From positions 33,236,501 through 33,300,500 of the forward strand of contig BRKX01000009.1 of the NCBI GenBank assembly GCA_026008535.1: a stretch of 64,000 bases of DNA, read 5' to 3'. Of this stretch, positions 11,089 to 23,920 are shown piece by piece (positions within the stretch are counted from its first letter, which is position 1; each line of letters starts with the position of its first letter). The DNA comes from Perilla frutescens (taxonomy: Eukaryota > Streptophyta > Magnoliopsida > Lamiales > Lamiaceae). A program made the translations under genes and the position numbers. The notes under the pieces were generated by a model that worked only from the letters and a program-made list of their open reading frames with translations, was not told the origin of the DNA and did not search any database.

Positions 11089-12767
11089 TGATGAGTGCAT
11101 AAATTACACTCATTTGGACTCATTTTGAGTGCATTTGCACTTGCTTATCTTGTATATATGTTGTATATATTGTTTATTTCTGTTTTAATCTTATGTTTAA
11201 TGAAATGTGGCCAATATAGGGAATTTTTGAGATATAAAGAGCAAAAACAAAGTCAAATTGATAAAGGGATCGACAAGGAGTACACAAGGCATGGAACAAT
11301 GAAGAAACGAGCAAGAAAACGGCTAAAACTTGAAGACGCGACCCCCAAACGCTACCTTAGGGGGTCGCGCTTCATCACATGGCGCCACGCGACACTAGAA
11401 CGCGACTTAGGGGGGTCACGCCTCGGCCTTGAGCCAAAACGCGACCCCCAAACGCGACACAAAGCCCGCTTTGCAGAAGCTTCAGAGACCTGAATTTCTT
11501 TGGATGAAACGCGGGTGTCAAGCGCGAGTTACTAGGGTCGCGCCTCGACCTTCAGTCGAAACGCGACCCCCAAACGAGACCCAAAGCTCGTGTTGCAGAG
11601 CCTTCAGAGACCTGATTTCCTTTGTTCCAAACTCGACCCTCAAACGCGAGTTTCTGGGGTCGAGTTCCGCACAGACGGAAATTAAAAGTGACTTTTGGCA
11701 TCCAATTATTGGTCCATTCATATATATATCATTTGGGCTTTTCAAATGAGGGATCGATATACATCCTAGAACGAAAAAGACTTGGAGAAACATCAAGAAA
11801 AGAGATTTTTGAAGATCAAGAGGAAGATTGAAGATTCAACCATCCATTTGAGCATCCAAGCCATAGGATTGAGGAAGAGTGTTCTACTTTGGGTTTTATC
11901 ACTTCTTCTCTCTTCTTAAACTTGTATTTAGAATGGGTTATTGTTCTTCTTCTTATAATCTTGATTGTATTGTGAATATGGTTAGCTAGAGCCTTAGGGC
12001 TCTAGGATGTGGTGAAGCAATGTGAATAATGATCTTTGATGTGGGATATACATATGTGTTATTGCTTTGTCAAGATTTTGATCTTTGCTAGGGCTGGAAT
12101 GGTGTTGTTTGGTTGGCCATCTCACTAACGTCATATGTATGAATCACTTGCATCTAGTCAATCCCGTGATCATAAGCATGCTTGGATCAAATCTACATAT
12201 TTGTCATTTTAGTCGAATGTCATTATGTGGAAGGAAATGTGACCCTTAGAGTCTTTGGTAGGTGCGACCTTGGAATGCGTTAGAGATAGCCATCCTTATT
12301 GCATTCGCAATTTAAGAGATATTCGAGAGATGCTCTTACTATATTCGTGGTCTTTCTATTTATGAACTTTGCACATATGTATGTGTAATCCCGCATTGTA
12401 GGTCAATATGAGTATTGTCTAGCCATATGTCCTAGAGTTTCTCCTTATTTATCATCTTCAAAGCTCTCCCTTGTTTGGTATTATCTCTTGAGTGCAAATT
12501 ATATTGATAATTATTGATTGTTTAAGTGTTTATGTCTTTTGTTCTTGTTTGGCATTTTGATTTAGTTAGAACACACCCTCTTCCTGTTGTTGATCTAGAT
12601 ATTTCGCTCATCTTTTGCCGTGGTAATTGCATTGTCTAATTTCTATTCCATTTCTCTGTGGATCGACCTCGTATCATCATATCTACAATCACATGCTTGT
12701 ACAGTTGTAGGCATTGACATGAGTATAAATATTGAAACAAATCTTAGAGGTGAATAAATCTTCATCA
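11089..12767 (+). repeat. Athila 5' LTR
   Basis: Starts TGATGAGTGCATAAATTACA and ends CTTCATCA. It matches 23921-25597 with scattered substitutions. The U3 part (11330-11660) is strikingly CpG-rich, with repeated ACGCGACCCCCAAACG and GGGGGTCGCG motifs, in otherwise AT-rich DNA. A TATA-like TTCATATATATATC lies at 11717-11730, downstream of that block. ORFs at 11095-11493 and 11429-11749 simply read through these motifs. Confidence 0.95.
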
Positions 12768-12773
12768 AGTTTT

Positions 12774-12791
12774 TGGCACCGTTGTCGGGGA
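12774..12791 (+). promoter_or_regulatory. Athila primer-binding site (tRNA-Asp type)
   Basis: TGGCACCGTTGTCGGGGA lies six bases after the LTR. It matches the Athila/Tat primer site, TGGCGCCGTTGCCGGGGA, which is complementary to the 3' end of tRNA-Asp, with two differences (both C-to-T or G-to-A type). Confidence 0.9.
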
Positions 12792-12917
12792 AATACGGAA
12801 TTAATTTGATAAATGCAATATTGTGATAACGATTGAGTGGATTACTTTAGACATTTTTACTTGTTTTATTTTAAAAGAGTTGTTCTTGATTTGTTTGTCC
12901 TTTTTGATAGGAAGTGT

Positions 12918-14637
12918 ATGCACACTCGTTCTCAAGGAGAACCACCTATTTCATTGGACTTAGAGATTAAAGCAATGGTTCGTCACAACATTGCACGCAG
13001 ACAGAGGAGAATGGCGGATCTATTTCCACCGGTTCAAGACCCGATGATTGCCCAAATGCAAAGGCAATTGGAGGTGATGCAAGAGCAATTGACAGCCCAA
13101 GAGAAGGCTCACAATAGAAATGTGGAGGCACCAATCCAGAATCTTTTTCAACCCATCGTTGATCAAGGGGTGGCCAATGGACCACCCATTGAAGCCAACA
13201 ACTTCGAGTTTAAGACCTCTCTTATACTAATGATCTAACAAAACCAATTCTGAGGGACACCAATGGAGGATCCACATGAGCATATCCGTAAATTTCTCAA
13301 TGTTAGTGGGACAATGAAGATGAATGGAGTCCCGAATGATGCAATTCGCATCCGACACTTTCCATTCTCATTGAGACAAGGCGGGAACATGGTGGTTGAG
13401 CCATGCTCAAGGAACATTTCAAACTTGGGATCAATTGGTTACAAAGTTCCTACACAAGTTTTTCCCACTCGGAAAAACCCTCAAATTAAAAGGAGAAATC
13501 ACCGTGTTCAAACAATGGGATGAAGAAAGCTTATATAAGGCATGGGAGCGTTTTAGGGAGATGCTAAGGAAGTGCCCCGGACATGGTTTTGGAACCGATC
13601 ATCAAGTATGCATTTTCTATGGAGGAAGCAAAGACCAAATGAGAACACTCATGGATGCGGCCGCGGGTGGATCATTATTGGCAAGAGGCCCGGAAAAAGC
13701 CTTGAGAATAATTGAAGAGATGGCCTCAAATTCCTTTCAATGGCCAGCGTCCAGAGAGGGAGTCCAAATTCTAAAGAAAGTGGCTTCTGCTTCAAGTTCG
13801 GATGCACTTGGGCTTGTGGCGGCTCATATGGCAACCTTGAATTTAAAAATTGAGGCCTTTACAAATCCAAAAGCCGAGACATCTCAAAACCAATTTGAGG
13901 AGGTTAACTATGTAAACCAAGAAGGCTATTCAAATCAACAACGACCATTCAATCCGGGGTACAAGCCCCAATATGGAGGTCAATATGGTGGAAACCAAGG
14001 TTATCAAAATAAAGCTCAACACCTGAACTTCTCCTATGGTAACCCGAACAATACTATCCAACCACCTCCGGGCTTCTCGATCACGAATGGTGTAATTGAT
14101 GAGGACAAGAAGCCTAAGATGGATGAACTCCTAATGGCATTTATGGGGAAGATGGAGAATTACATGAAGGACTCTCAAACACGAATTGGGAAGTTAGAGA
14201 ATACCGTCGGAGCAATTGGCAACCAAGTTAACACTTTGGAGAAGCAAATGGGGCAATTTGCAACTATCTTGGGAAGCCAACATCAACAAGGCAAGTTCCC
14301 AAGCAATACCACCATGAATCTGAAGGATCAATGTAAGGCAATTACCTTGAGGAGTGGAACCGCTTATGATGGCCCCGAGATGCCGGTTAATGAGGAAAGC
14401 AAAGGAAAGATTGATGAGCAACCAAGTGAGAAGAGAAAGGGAGAGGGACCAAGTCAAGAGGACTTGAGTCCCAAATTAAAGAAAAATGATGCTCTTAAAA
14501 AAGGAAAAGAGAAAGAAGAACCAACAAAGGCGATGCCGGAAGAATACAAAGTGCCCATACCTTACCCACAAAGACTCCAAGAGGTAAAGAGTGACGAGCA
14601 ATTCTCTCGGTTCCTCAACATCTTTAGAAAGGTATAA
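12918..14637 (+). pseudogene. gag: Athila gag (capsid/nucleocapsid), broken
   Basis: Reading starts at ATG 12918 (MHTRSQGEPP) and stays in one frame to a TAA at 13236, resumes in the same frame (MEDPHEHIRKFLNV), then shifts at about 13390 into the frame that runs to 14637. The retrotransposon gag domain is recognisable from HIRKFLNV through WDQLVTKFLHKFFP and LYKAWERFREMLRKCPGHG. A Gly/Gln/Tyr-rich stretch and a predicted coiled coil (MGKMENYMKDSQTRIGKLEN) follow. No CCHC zinc knuckle is seen, as is usual for Athila gag. The product would assemble the virus-like particle. Confidence 0.88.
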
Positions 14638-16576
14638 ATCAGCACCCCTCTTGTTAAAGCACTTCAACAAATGCCAAATTATGCGAAATTCTTGAAGGAT
14701 GCGATTTCCAAAAAGAGGAGATTGGGGGAGTATGAAACGGTTAACTTGACCGAGAATTGTAGTGCTTTACTATAAAGAAAGTTGCCAGCAAAGATGAAAG
14801 ATCCAAGAAGCTTCAACATCTCGGTTACCATTGGAGAAAATCACGTTGGGAAGGCTTTGTGTGATTTTGGGGCGAGTATCAATTTGATGCCTCTCTCGTT
14901 CTTTAAAAAGTTGAAAATGGGGGAGATCAAGTCTACCACCATTTTTCTCCAGATGGCCGACCGCTCTTTGAGATATCCAAAGGGTATGGTGGAAGATGTG
15001 CTAGTGAAGGTCAACAAATTCAACTTCCCGGTAGACTTTGTGATTCTTGATATGGAGGAAGACAAGGAAGTTCCCCTCATCATAGGGTGACCGTTTTTGT
15101 ACACGGGTAAGGCCTTAATAGATGTGGAGAACGGAGAACTTACCTTGAGAGTGAATGAGGAGAAAATCACATTTTCCCTTCAAAAAGCGATGCAACATCT
15201 AGAAGAAGAGGCAAAGAATATCGAGGAGTGCAAACTGCTCCAAATGGTGGATGAATGCATAAAAGAGGAAGAGTTGAGGAGCCTAAAAGATCCTCTTGAG
15301 ATTTGCATTTCTAACTCTATCTTTAATTCTTTATCCAATGATGATGTTGGTCTATGTGATTCCGTTTCTATGATGAATTCATTTCAAGAATCATACTTGA
15401 GGAAGCCAAAGTTCTTGCCATTAAGAAACGAGGACCAAACATCAAAGGAAGAGGACGAGTTGAAAGAAAAAGAAGAAATGGAGTTGAAACCCCTACCTAC
15501 ACATTTGAGGTATGATTACCTTGATGAAGCTAATCAAAAATCGGTAATAGTTTCTTCCATCTTATCTGATGAACAATGCGATAAATTGTTAAGGGTGTTG
15601 AGAAAATATCAAAGCACTATGGGATGGTCAATTTCTGACCTGAAAGGCATTAATTCTTCTATTTGCATGCATAAAATCTTGCTTGAGGAAGATTATAAGC
15701 CTAAGGTGAAAAACCAAAGAAGACTCAACCCTATTATGCAAGAAGCTGTTAGGAAAGAGGTCTTGAAATTGCTTGATGTCGGTATCATATTTGCTATTTT
15801 GGATAGTGAGTGGGTGAGTCCTACTCAAGTTGTTGCTAAAACAGGGGGGGATTACATTGGTAGAAAATGAGAACAAAGAAATGATTGCTACTAGGGTAGT
15901 AACCGGTTGAAGAATGTGCATAGATTATAGGGCTCTAAATGCTTACACTAGACTAGACCATTTTCCATTAGCCTTCATTGATCAAATGTTAGATAGGTTG
16001 GCGGGTCATGAGTTCTATTGTTTCTTAGATAGGTATTCAGGGTATAATTAAATCATGATTGCCCCCGAAGACCAAGAAAAAACCGCTTTCACTTGTCCCT
16101 ATGGCATATTTGCATATAGATGGATGTCTTTCGGGTTGTGTAATGCACCCGCAACCTTTTAAAGGTGTATGATGTCCATCTTTCATGGATTGATTGAAAA
16201 CATCATGGAGGTGTTTATGGATGACTTTTCTGTGTTTGGTGATTCATTTGATATATGCCTTGATAATTTAACACAAGTATTGCAGAGATGTGAAGATACT
16301 AATCTAGTGCTCAATTGGGAGAAATGCCACTTCATGGTGAGAGATGGCATTGTTCTAGGACACAAGGTGTCGAGTGAAGGTTTAGAGGTGGACCGGGCCA
16401 AGATAGTGGCCATTGAAAAGCTACCTCCACCAACAAATGAAAAGGGAGTTAGAAGCTTCTTGGGACACGCCGGGTTCTATAGGCGCTTTATAAAAGATTT
16501 TTCCAAAGTTTCTAAACCTCTTTGTCGTCTACTTGAAAAAACCGTTGAATTTAATTTTGATTCTAATTGTTTGTAG
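14638..16576 (+). pseudogene. pol: Athila pol: protease and reverse transcriptase, broken
   Basis: The gag frame continues past TAA stops into an aspartic protease with ALCDFGASINLMPL (usual form LCDLGAS), a stop at 15088, and the N-terminal part of RT to 15870. A run of seven G at 15844-15850 shifts the frame. One G fewer would keep the conserved RT residues in phase. Downstream, stops stand where Trp or Gln is usual (near CIDYRAL, in the SGYN-I motif and in PATF-RC). The RT active site is VFMDDFSVF (near 16213), followed by the thumb region with GHAGFYRRFIKDFS. The frame ends with TAG at 16574. Confidence 0.88.
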
Positions 16577-16981
16577 GCTTTTGAGACATTGAAGAAGGCC
16601 CTAATCACGGCACCCGTGCTTATCACACTCGGTTGGAGTGAGCCTTTTGAAGTAATGTGTGATGCAAGCGAGATAGCGGTCGGAGCCGCACTTGGCCAAA
16701 AGAAGGACAAACTCTTCCGAGTTATCTATTATGAGAGTAGAACTTTGGATCCCCCTCAAGTCAACTACACCACCACGGAAAGGGAACTGTTGGCGGTCGT
16801 CTACGCATTCAACAAGTTTAGGCCCTATCTCATTGGGGCCCGAACAATTGTGCACACCGACCACGCCGCTTTGAGGCATCTTTTTGCCAAAAAGGATGCA
16901 AAGCCAAGGCTTATCCGATGGATTCTTCTACTCTAAGAGTTCGATGAGGAGATCAAAGATAGAAAAGGATGCGAGAACGTA
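16577..16981 (+). pseudogene. pol: Athila pol: RNase H domain
   Basis: Same frame as the RT. The domain shows CDASEIAVGAALGQ (first catalytic Asp), TERELLAVVYA (Glu) and HTDHAALRHL (Asp), typical of gypsy RNase H. It removes the RNA template during cDNA synthesis. A TAA at 16934 replaces a residue usually Gln in LLLQEFD. Confidence 0.88.
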
Positions 16982-18396
16982 GTGGCGGATCACTTGTCTC
17001 AGTTAGATCATATGAAAGGAGAAGAGAAGACCAAGAGGCCAATCAACGAAAGCTTTCCCGATGAGAGAATCATGTCGGCATCAACAAAAGTTCCGTGGTT
17101 TGCGGATATTGTCAACTTTCTAGTTGTCAAAGTGAAACCCGTTGAGATGGAGAGCTACCAAAGGAAAAAGTTCTTCCATGATCTGAAATTCTACATATGG
17201 GAGGAACCTTATCTTTTTAAGAGGTGTGCTGATTCCATCCTTAGAAGGTGTGTGCCGGAGGAAGAATGGATTGAGATAATAAAGGCATGTCACGATTCTC
17301 CTTGTGGGGGCCATTTTGTTTCCAATAGAACCGCTAGGAAGATTCTACAAAGCGGGTTCTATTGGCCCTCTATTTTTAGAAATTGTGAAGAGTTTGTGAA
17401 GACATGTGAGCGATGCCAAAAGATGGGCTCAATTTCAAAGAGGGATGAGATATCGATGAGTGTAATTGTAGAAGTAGAATTATTTGATGTATGGGAGATT
17501 GACTTCATGGGACCGTTTGTGGTGTCCGAATGAAATCTCCACATACTCTTAGCGGTTGATTATCTCTCACAATGGATCGAAGCAATTCCAACCAAGACTA
17601 ATGACTTGAAGATTGTGCTTAAGTTCATTCAAAGGAATATCTTGACAAGATTTTGGGCTCCAAGAGCCTTAATTAGTGATGGAGGCACTCACTTTTGCAA
17701 TAAGTGGATGACGAGCCTCCTAGCACGATATGGAGTGAAGCACAAGGTGACGACTCCCTACCACCCACAAGCCAATGGGCAAGCCGAGCTTTCATAGAGG
17801 TAAAACAAGTCCTCCAAAAGGTGGTGAAGACAAATGGGAAAGATTGGTCGAGTCATCTCGATGAAGCACTATGGGCCTCTCGAACGGTCTACAAGACTCC
17901 ATTGGGCATGTCTCCTTATCAAATGGTGTTTGGTAAGTCATGTCACCTTCCGATTAAGCTCACGCACAAGGCATATTAGGCCATCAAGAAGCTTAATCTC
18001 GACTTTGAGATTACGGGAAAGGAAAGAATCTTCCGTTTGAATGAAATCGATGAATTTAGGCTTGAGGCCTTCGAAAATTCTTCCATTTACAAGATGAGGA
18101 CCAAACTTTATCATGACATGTTCTTAAAGAAGAAAGAACTTGCACCCGGAGATGTCGTACTGCTTTTCAACTCAAGGTTGAAGTTGTTTCCCAGGAAACT
18201 CAAAACAAAATGGTGAGATCCTTATTTCATCTCAAAAGTCCTTGAGAATGGAGCGGTGGAGTTGCAAGCCAAGGATGGGAGCTTATTCGTTGTCAATGGG
18301 CAACGTGTGAAGAAATTCTACAATGCGGAGGAACAAGCCGGAGTGTGTCCTCCACTTGAAAAATCTTTGAAGAACCGTATCCCGTCGAGCTCATGA
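16982..18396 (+). pseudogene. pol: Athila pol: integrase, broken
   Basis: The zinc domain is visible as CHDSPCGGHF and CERCQKMG, with a stop at 17531 just after DFMGPF. The core continues with ISDGGTHF (Asp) and NGQAEL (Glu). At about 17795 a stop and a small deletion shift the frame; the C-terminal part continues with DEALWASRTVYKTPLGMSPY, a stop at 17977 (usually Trp in AYWAIK), and APGDVVLLFNSRLK. It would insert the cDNA into the genome. It ends about 18396. Confidence 0.85.
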
Positions 18397-20599
18397 CGTT
18401 AAATTAAGCGCTAATTGGGAGGCAACCCAATGGTTTTTAATTTTTGTTGTCTTTCTTTGCTTTTATTTTGGTTTATCTTGATTTACTTATCTCGTTAGAT
18501 TAGTCTAAATTTTATTTTTGCCTTGAGGAAGCATTTTTAATTACGTTTGATGTTATTTTTTTTGGAGTGAAGGGTTGTAGGAATTGGTATTTGAAGTATG
18601 GAAGTTAACGCAGGTTGAAGAAGGATCCCAGAAATGCTCAGAAATTCAACAAGACTGAAAGCGCGAGCATGAAACGCGACCTTATAGGTCGCGTTTTAGC
18701 AAACAGCTGAAGCGCGAGCATGAAACGCGAGCATTAGGGGTCGCGTTTCACCAAGAGGCCGAAATGCGACCCTGAAACGCGAGCCATATGTCGTGTTGCA
18801 GAGCTTTCAGAGCCAAGATCTTCTTCACTTGAAGATTAGTCTAAATTTTATTTTTGCCTTGAGGAAGCATTTTTAATTACGTTTGATGTTATTTTTTTTG
18901 GAGTGAAGGGTTGTAGGAATTGGTATTTGAAGTATGGAAGTTAACGCAGTTTGAAGAAGGATCCCAGAAATGCTCAGAAATTCAACAAGACTGAAAGCGC
19001 GAGCATGAAACGCGACCTTATAGGTCGCGTTTTAGCAAACAGCTGAAGCGCGAGCATGAAACGCGAGCATTAGGGGTCGCGTTTCACCAAGAGGCCGAAA
19101 TGCGACCCTGAAACGCGAGCCATATGTCGTGTTGCAGAGCTTTCAGAGCCAAGATCTTCTTCACTTGAAGCGCGGGTCCAAAGCGCGACCTACAGGGGTC
19201 GCGTTTCACCAAGAGGCCAAAACACGAGCAACAAATGCGATCCCTGTCGCGTTTCACCGAGGTCCAGACGGGGTTTTACCCCTATTTCTCACACTTTGCG
19301 TTCATTTTTACACTCTATTCACTCTCACTCACACCCACTTTCACACACACGAAAATTCCAACCATCTCCTTTACACATCCAAGGTAAATTCACTCTACTA
19401 TATCCATGTTTCCATCTACATTATGTGTTAGCATGCTGATTTAAAGGTTTAAATTTGTTCTATGCAAGAGATTTGGGGAGTTTTCATGTTTATGCCCTAG
19501 GTTTGGAATGAACGAAATCTCTATGGCTAGTGCTCAAATTGTGCTCATATATGATGAACAATGGAATTACTAGCATGATTATGGAATGGGTATATGGTAT
19601 TTATTGAGAAATTGGAAAATTAATCTTGGGCTTCCTCAAATTATTATTCCATGTGAAAGAATTATACAAATCATGATAATGGGATGTTGTTGTGGGGCAT
19701 GTTTGGATAATAGGAGTCTCTTTGTGTTGGATTGATGAAATTTGTTAGTGATTTTGGGCATTAAACTTGGATTCATGATGAAAATCTGAAATTGGGCATG
19801 AATGATAAAATTGTTTGATTTTTGGTGATGTCATTGCCTTAATGTTGGAATCCTTTGTCAAAATATGGTTGTTTTTACAATATTCTTGCATTTTATGTTT
19901 ATGATATTCTCTAAATTTGTTTGATAATTGATGCTTAAATTGATTAAGTGGGAATTTAACTTGTTTAATTTGAAATACAAGAATGTTGATTGTGATTGAA
20001 AATAAACATGGCCATTTGATCTTTGAAATGTTTTATGATTGAATAAACATATGTTGTTGCATTAACCATGGATTTTGGGATTTTTGGGAATGAATAGGAC
20101 ATTGATGAATATCGCATATTTGAAATGTTGCTATGAAGCTTTTGACATTGTCATATCTATCTCAAACCTTTCTTTTGCCTAAATTGGTCCCATTTTCATT
20201 TGGTATAGTGCACTAAGGTTGTATAAATTATGAAGAGAAAAATGGAACGTGTTGGAACAATGTTTAGTTTGGAGAAAACACTTTTTGTCTTGATTGGTAG
20301 TTGATATTGTCACACATGGCTTTAGGCCTCGTTTGTCAAGATAAAATTTGTGCTCCTTCTATTATGCTTTGTTGTAATGGTGATATGTGAACGCTTTGAA
20401 GAATGAATGACATTATAAGAGCATGATTTGCTAATAAGAATTACAAATTTTTTTCAAACAAAGTTAAATATGGAATACTTTAGATATTGTCATACACTTG
20501 AAACCACATTCAACTTTGTTACAATAAAGAAAATGACTTCTACTACTTTGCCTAAACCTTGTTCCAATCTTTTGTAGGTACCACCCCCGCACATCAAAA
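18397..20599 (+). other. Athila region between pol and accessory ORF
   Basis: Non-coding, 2.2 kb. The first part carries the 336-bp tandem duplication, rich in CGCGAC/GTCGCG motifs like those of the LTR; the rest (19430-20560) is AT-rich. A pyrimidine-rich stretch followed by TTTTGTAG just before 20580 resembles a splice acceptor upstream of the accessory ORF. Whether the accessory ORF is expressed by splicing or from an internal promoter cannot be told from sequence alone. Confidence 0.6.
18498..19169 (+). repeat. 336-bp tandem duplication in Athila
   Basis: GATTAGTCTAAATTTTATTT starts at 18498 and again at 18834. The two units are almost identical; the one difference noticed by eye is GCAGGTTGAAG against GCAGTTTGAAG. 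Each unit holds several AAACGCGA motifs. Confidence 0.96.
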
Positions 20600-22372
20600 A
20601 TGCCACGAAGAGGTAGAAAATCTTCAAGAAGAGCCGAACCCGAATCCGAGTCCGATTCGGAAATAGAAGCCCAAGATGAAGAACAAGATGAGGATTTGAC
20701 GGTCAATCATCCGATGCAATTTCGCATCTACCTCGGCAGTGATGAATACTATGAGAATTGGCAGCGGCTTTTCAATGTCAACTTTGTTACAACAAGGTTC
20801 ATGTGCGGCGACACGTGTGAGGCACTTGGGATCAAAGACAATGTGTGGAGACTCTTAGACCAAATGGGATGGCTCCAAGCCATGGATAGGAACTGCATGA
20901 CATTTCCTCTCTTGGTTAGCGAGCTATTGAGCACATTCGAGATGAAGAGGATGACAAGAAGGGGGCCTGTCAAATGTACCTTCCGGATGGGAAACACGGA
21001 CCGTGAGCTTACTGTTGATCAATTGAATGAGATTTTCAATGCTCCTACTGACGGTATCTATCACCAACCTCGGGAGTACAATCAAGATGTTGTCTACCGC
21101 TTCCTATGCCTCACAGAGTCGGAAACAGAAAAATACAACTCCAGCACAGCAAAAGCATCTGCAATGCCTAATCCAGTTTTTCGATACCTACACTGCATCT
21201 TGGCAAACACAGTGTTCGCACGAAGAGAAAACAGCGGGTTGAGGACTTCTGAGCCGTTTGCACTTTGGGCCATGTTGAATGTGATCCATTTGAGCTTTGG
21301 TGCTTTCCTGATGGAGCAACTCTATAGACAATCACACCTTGACAGTGGGCACATTTGCATTGGAGGGATGATCACTCCGATTGCCGAACACTTCGGCATC
21401 AATCTTGAGGATTATCTTGAAAATAGAGGATCGAGGTTGTTGAACCTCAACTATTTGAGGAATGTAAAGATCTTGAGCTCAGATTTACACACGTATCTGC
21501 TGAACATGAGAACTGGAGGGACATTCTCACTGCCCAACACGGCACTTACTCATGTGTCGAACTATCAAGAGAGGACCAATTGGAAGATGGAGACAGTCGC
21601 TCATTTGGCGGCTATTGCTGCAGCTGGAGGACCAAGAGGCATACGAGCATCCCTTGAGGACCATGGAGAGGTCGGTAGTGACAATGGGGGAGAGGGATCT
21701 TCCACAGCAACATTTAGACGAGGCCGGCACTATACGGAAGAACAGAATGCTGGTCATTTTGACCAGTTGGATGGGTACATGACTTCCATGGATGAGACCA
21801 TGCAGCACTGGAGGAGTGACGTGCATGAAGAGTTCGGCGCACTAAGGCAAGACATGTACACGAGGTTCGATGATATCTAACACGACATGTATGGCAGGAT
21901 GGGGCAGATTCAGTCCAGCGTCGACGATAGATTTCATGCCATACAGACAGATATTGACGAGAGATTCACGGGCCTCAAAGGGGACATCAAGGGTCTAGCT
22001 GACAACATGGGCTCGTTTCGATCTGAGATTTAGGACCTAGCCGGGCTCTTCAGGGGAATGAACACCGGGTCTGGGTCACAGCAGTAGCCCTATACCCCAT
22101 CTCAGTACCATCAGATGACTCCATACCACTCCTACCAGCCCCAGCAGCAGTTCCAGCAGCAGCCATTCCAGTCGATGCAGCAGTTTCTGACTGGACACTT
22201 TTTGGCGTCCTCATCATCCTCTCAGCAATTTCAGCAGATGCCGACTGAACAGTTCATGGCTGCCTCCTCGCAGCAGTTTCAGCAGTTCCATACCTCACAA
22301 TTTATGCCGTCATCCACTTCACAGCAGTTCCCGCAGCAGTCTCCGCACCACCAGCAGCATCCACCCCACTGA
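20600..22372 (+). pseudogene. Athila accessory ORF (ATHILA ORF-1 family)
   Basis: One frame begins with MPRRGRKSSRR (basic), then an acidic stretch, then a globular region with FVTTRFMCGDTCEALGI, LVSELLSTFEMK, ELTVDQLNEIFNAP and MLNVIHLSFGAFLMEQLY. This pattern is known from the ATHILA ORF-1 family that lies downstream of pol in Athila elements. Stops interrupt it at 21878, 22031 and 22085; beyond them the same frame has heptad-like FDDI/DMYGRM coiled-coil repeats and a Gln-rich tail. No signal peptide or clear membrane segment is seen. Its function is not established; an envelope role has been suggested for the family but is not supported here. Confidence 0.8.
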
Positions 22373-23920
22373 GCTGTTAGTGACCCTTGCCACCACATTT
22401 TTGCCTCCAAACTTATTTCCTCACTTGGATTAAAATAAGTTTGGGGGAGAGGAAGAGAGTAGTGGTTGGCAAGGGTCTTTTCTGCTCATTTCTACCGTTT
22501 TATTTCATAAGACTTGTTTATTTATTTACGCTTTCGGATAATGGAGCATGCTAGCATGCTTATATTTTTATTTATGTTTGGATCATTTTAGGATTTTTAT
22601 GTTTTCATTGGAATGTATGGATGATGGTATTTGATAGATAATGAGATCGCATGCCGTTTTGCTTCATGAGCATGTGATATTTTATCTATGTTTTTGTTCA
22701 ATTGCCTTATGATTGTGGATTGGGGATGTTTTGACTTAAACAGGTGTATGTTCTTGTAACAATAATAGGGGTTATGAGAGCATGATAATTAATGAAATTG
22801 AAATCCTTGATAAGCATGAGCTTATGTTGAAAATTTTTTACAAAATTTTGATAAAAAGCATGATGCCATGGCATGATTTTGTAACCAAAGTTCTTTAAGG
22901 TCTCAAAAGTACAATTTGGGAAGGAAAAACTTACCATGGGGAGATTTTGATCCAAAGATTACACGAGTGAAATCTTTTCCTTGTTGAGTGATTAATGGTC
23001 TTCATAGTGCACTAAGTTTTCTCTAGAACTTGCTTTGTGACTTGATTGAGGTTACATGGGTGTGTTTGATCTCTAGAAAATGATTTAAGGCCATTTGTTG
23101 TCTAAACCTCATAACAATCCAAATTCTTAACCTTCCAATACAAATTTAAATCCCTTGCAAGCCCTTTGAGCCTTAAAATTATTTTATTAATTTTGTTGGG
23201 TTGGGAATGGAATAATTGGCAAGATTTGTGTGGGCTTTTCAAATAAAAACTTTTGAGAAATCTTGTAGAATGGAAAAAGGTAAAACAATGAATACTCTTG
23301 TGATGCAAAAGAACACAAAGAAGTGAATCATCTTGATTACAATTGAAAATGAAGTAAAAGAAAGATAGTTCTACATGTAAATCACAAACAAGAAAGTATG
23401 AAATATTGAAAGAAATTTGGAAAATCTCAAAAAGATATGGGTTGTGAAGAAATAAGAGTAGAAGAGAACTTGATTTGTTCTACTTGCTTGGTAATGAAAT
23501 TGGTAATGTTGGGAAGTCACTTAGCCAAAAATATACCTACCTTTCCGAAAAGCCTTCAATACAATCCCAAAAGACCTTAATGATTCTTGGTTGAGAATAC
23601 ACACTAAGTAGTGGAGATTGTAGTCACTTTGCAAGCATATGGTAGAATTCTAGTGCACTCTCGACCTTGAGCGATACACTTCTAGCCTATACACTCGAGA
23701 ATGAGCTTCTATTGAACCTTGAGAGAGTTTGAACTTCACAAATTGTATCATGATGATTTTGATGATCTTGTTTATGATTGATTGCCGCTATCATCTATGC
23801 ATAATTTTTATCTTTTTATTTTGAAGCAAATTGCCATCTTGATTCCAATATGCTTAATTATCTTGTCCTTCTACTCTTGTTTTTATTTGAGGACAAACAA
23901 ATGTTTAAGTTTGGGGGAGT
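22373..23920 (+). other. Athila 3' untranslated region with two polypurine-tract-like motifs
   Basis: Non-coding AT-rich DNA. TTTGGGGGAGT directly before the 3' LTR is the polypurine tract. An almost identical AAGTTTGGGGGAGAGG occurs at about 22436. The short ORFs in between are low-complexity and unsupported. Confidence 0.75.

Noticed and set aside
11095..11749. ORFs in the Athila LTRs encoding Arg-rich repeats
   Set aside because: They read the CGCGAC repeat of U3; there is no protein family and they lie upstream of the LTR TATA.
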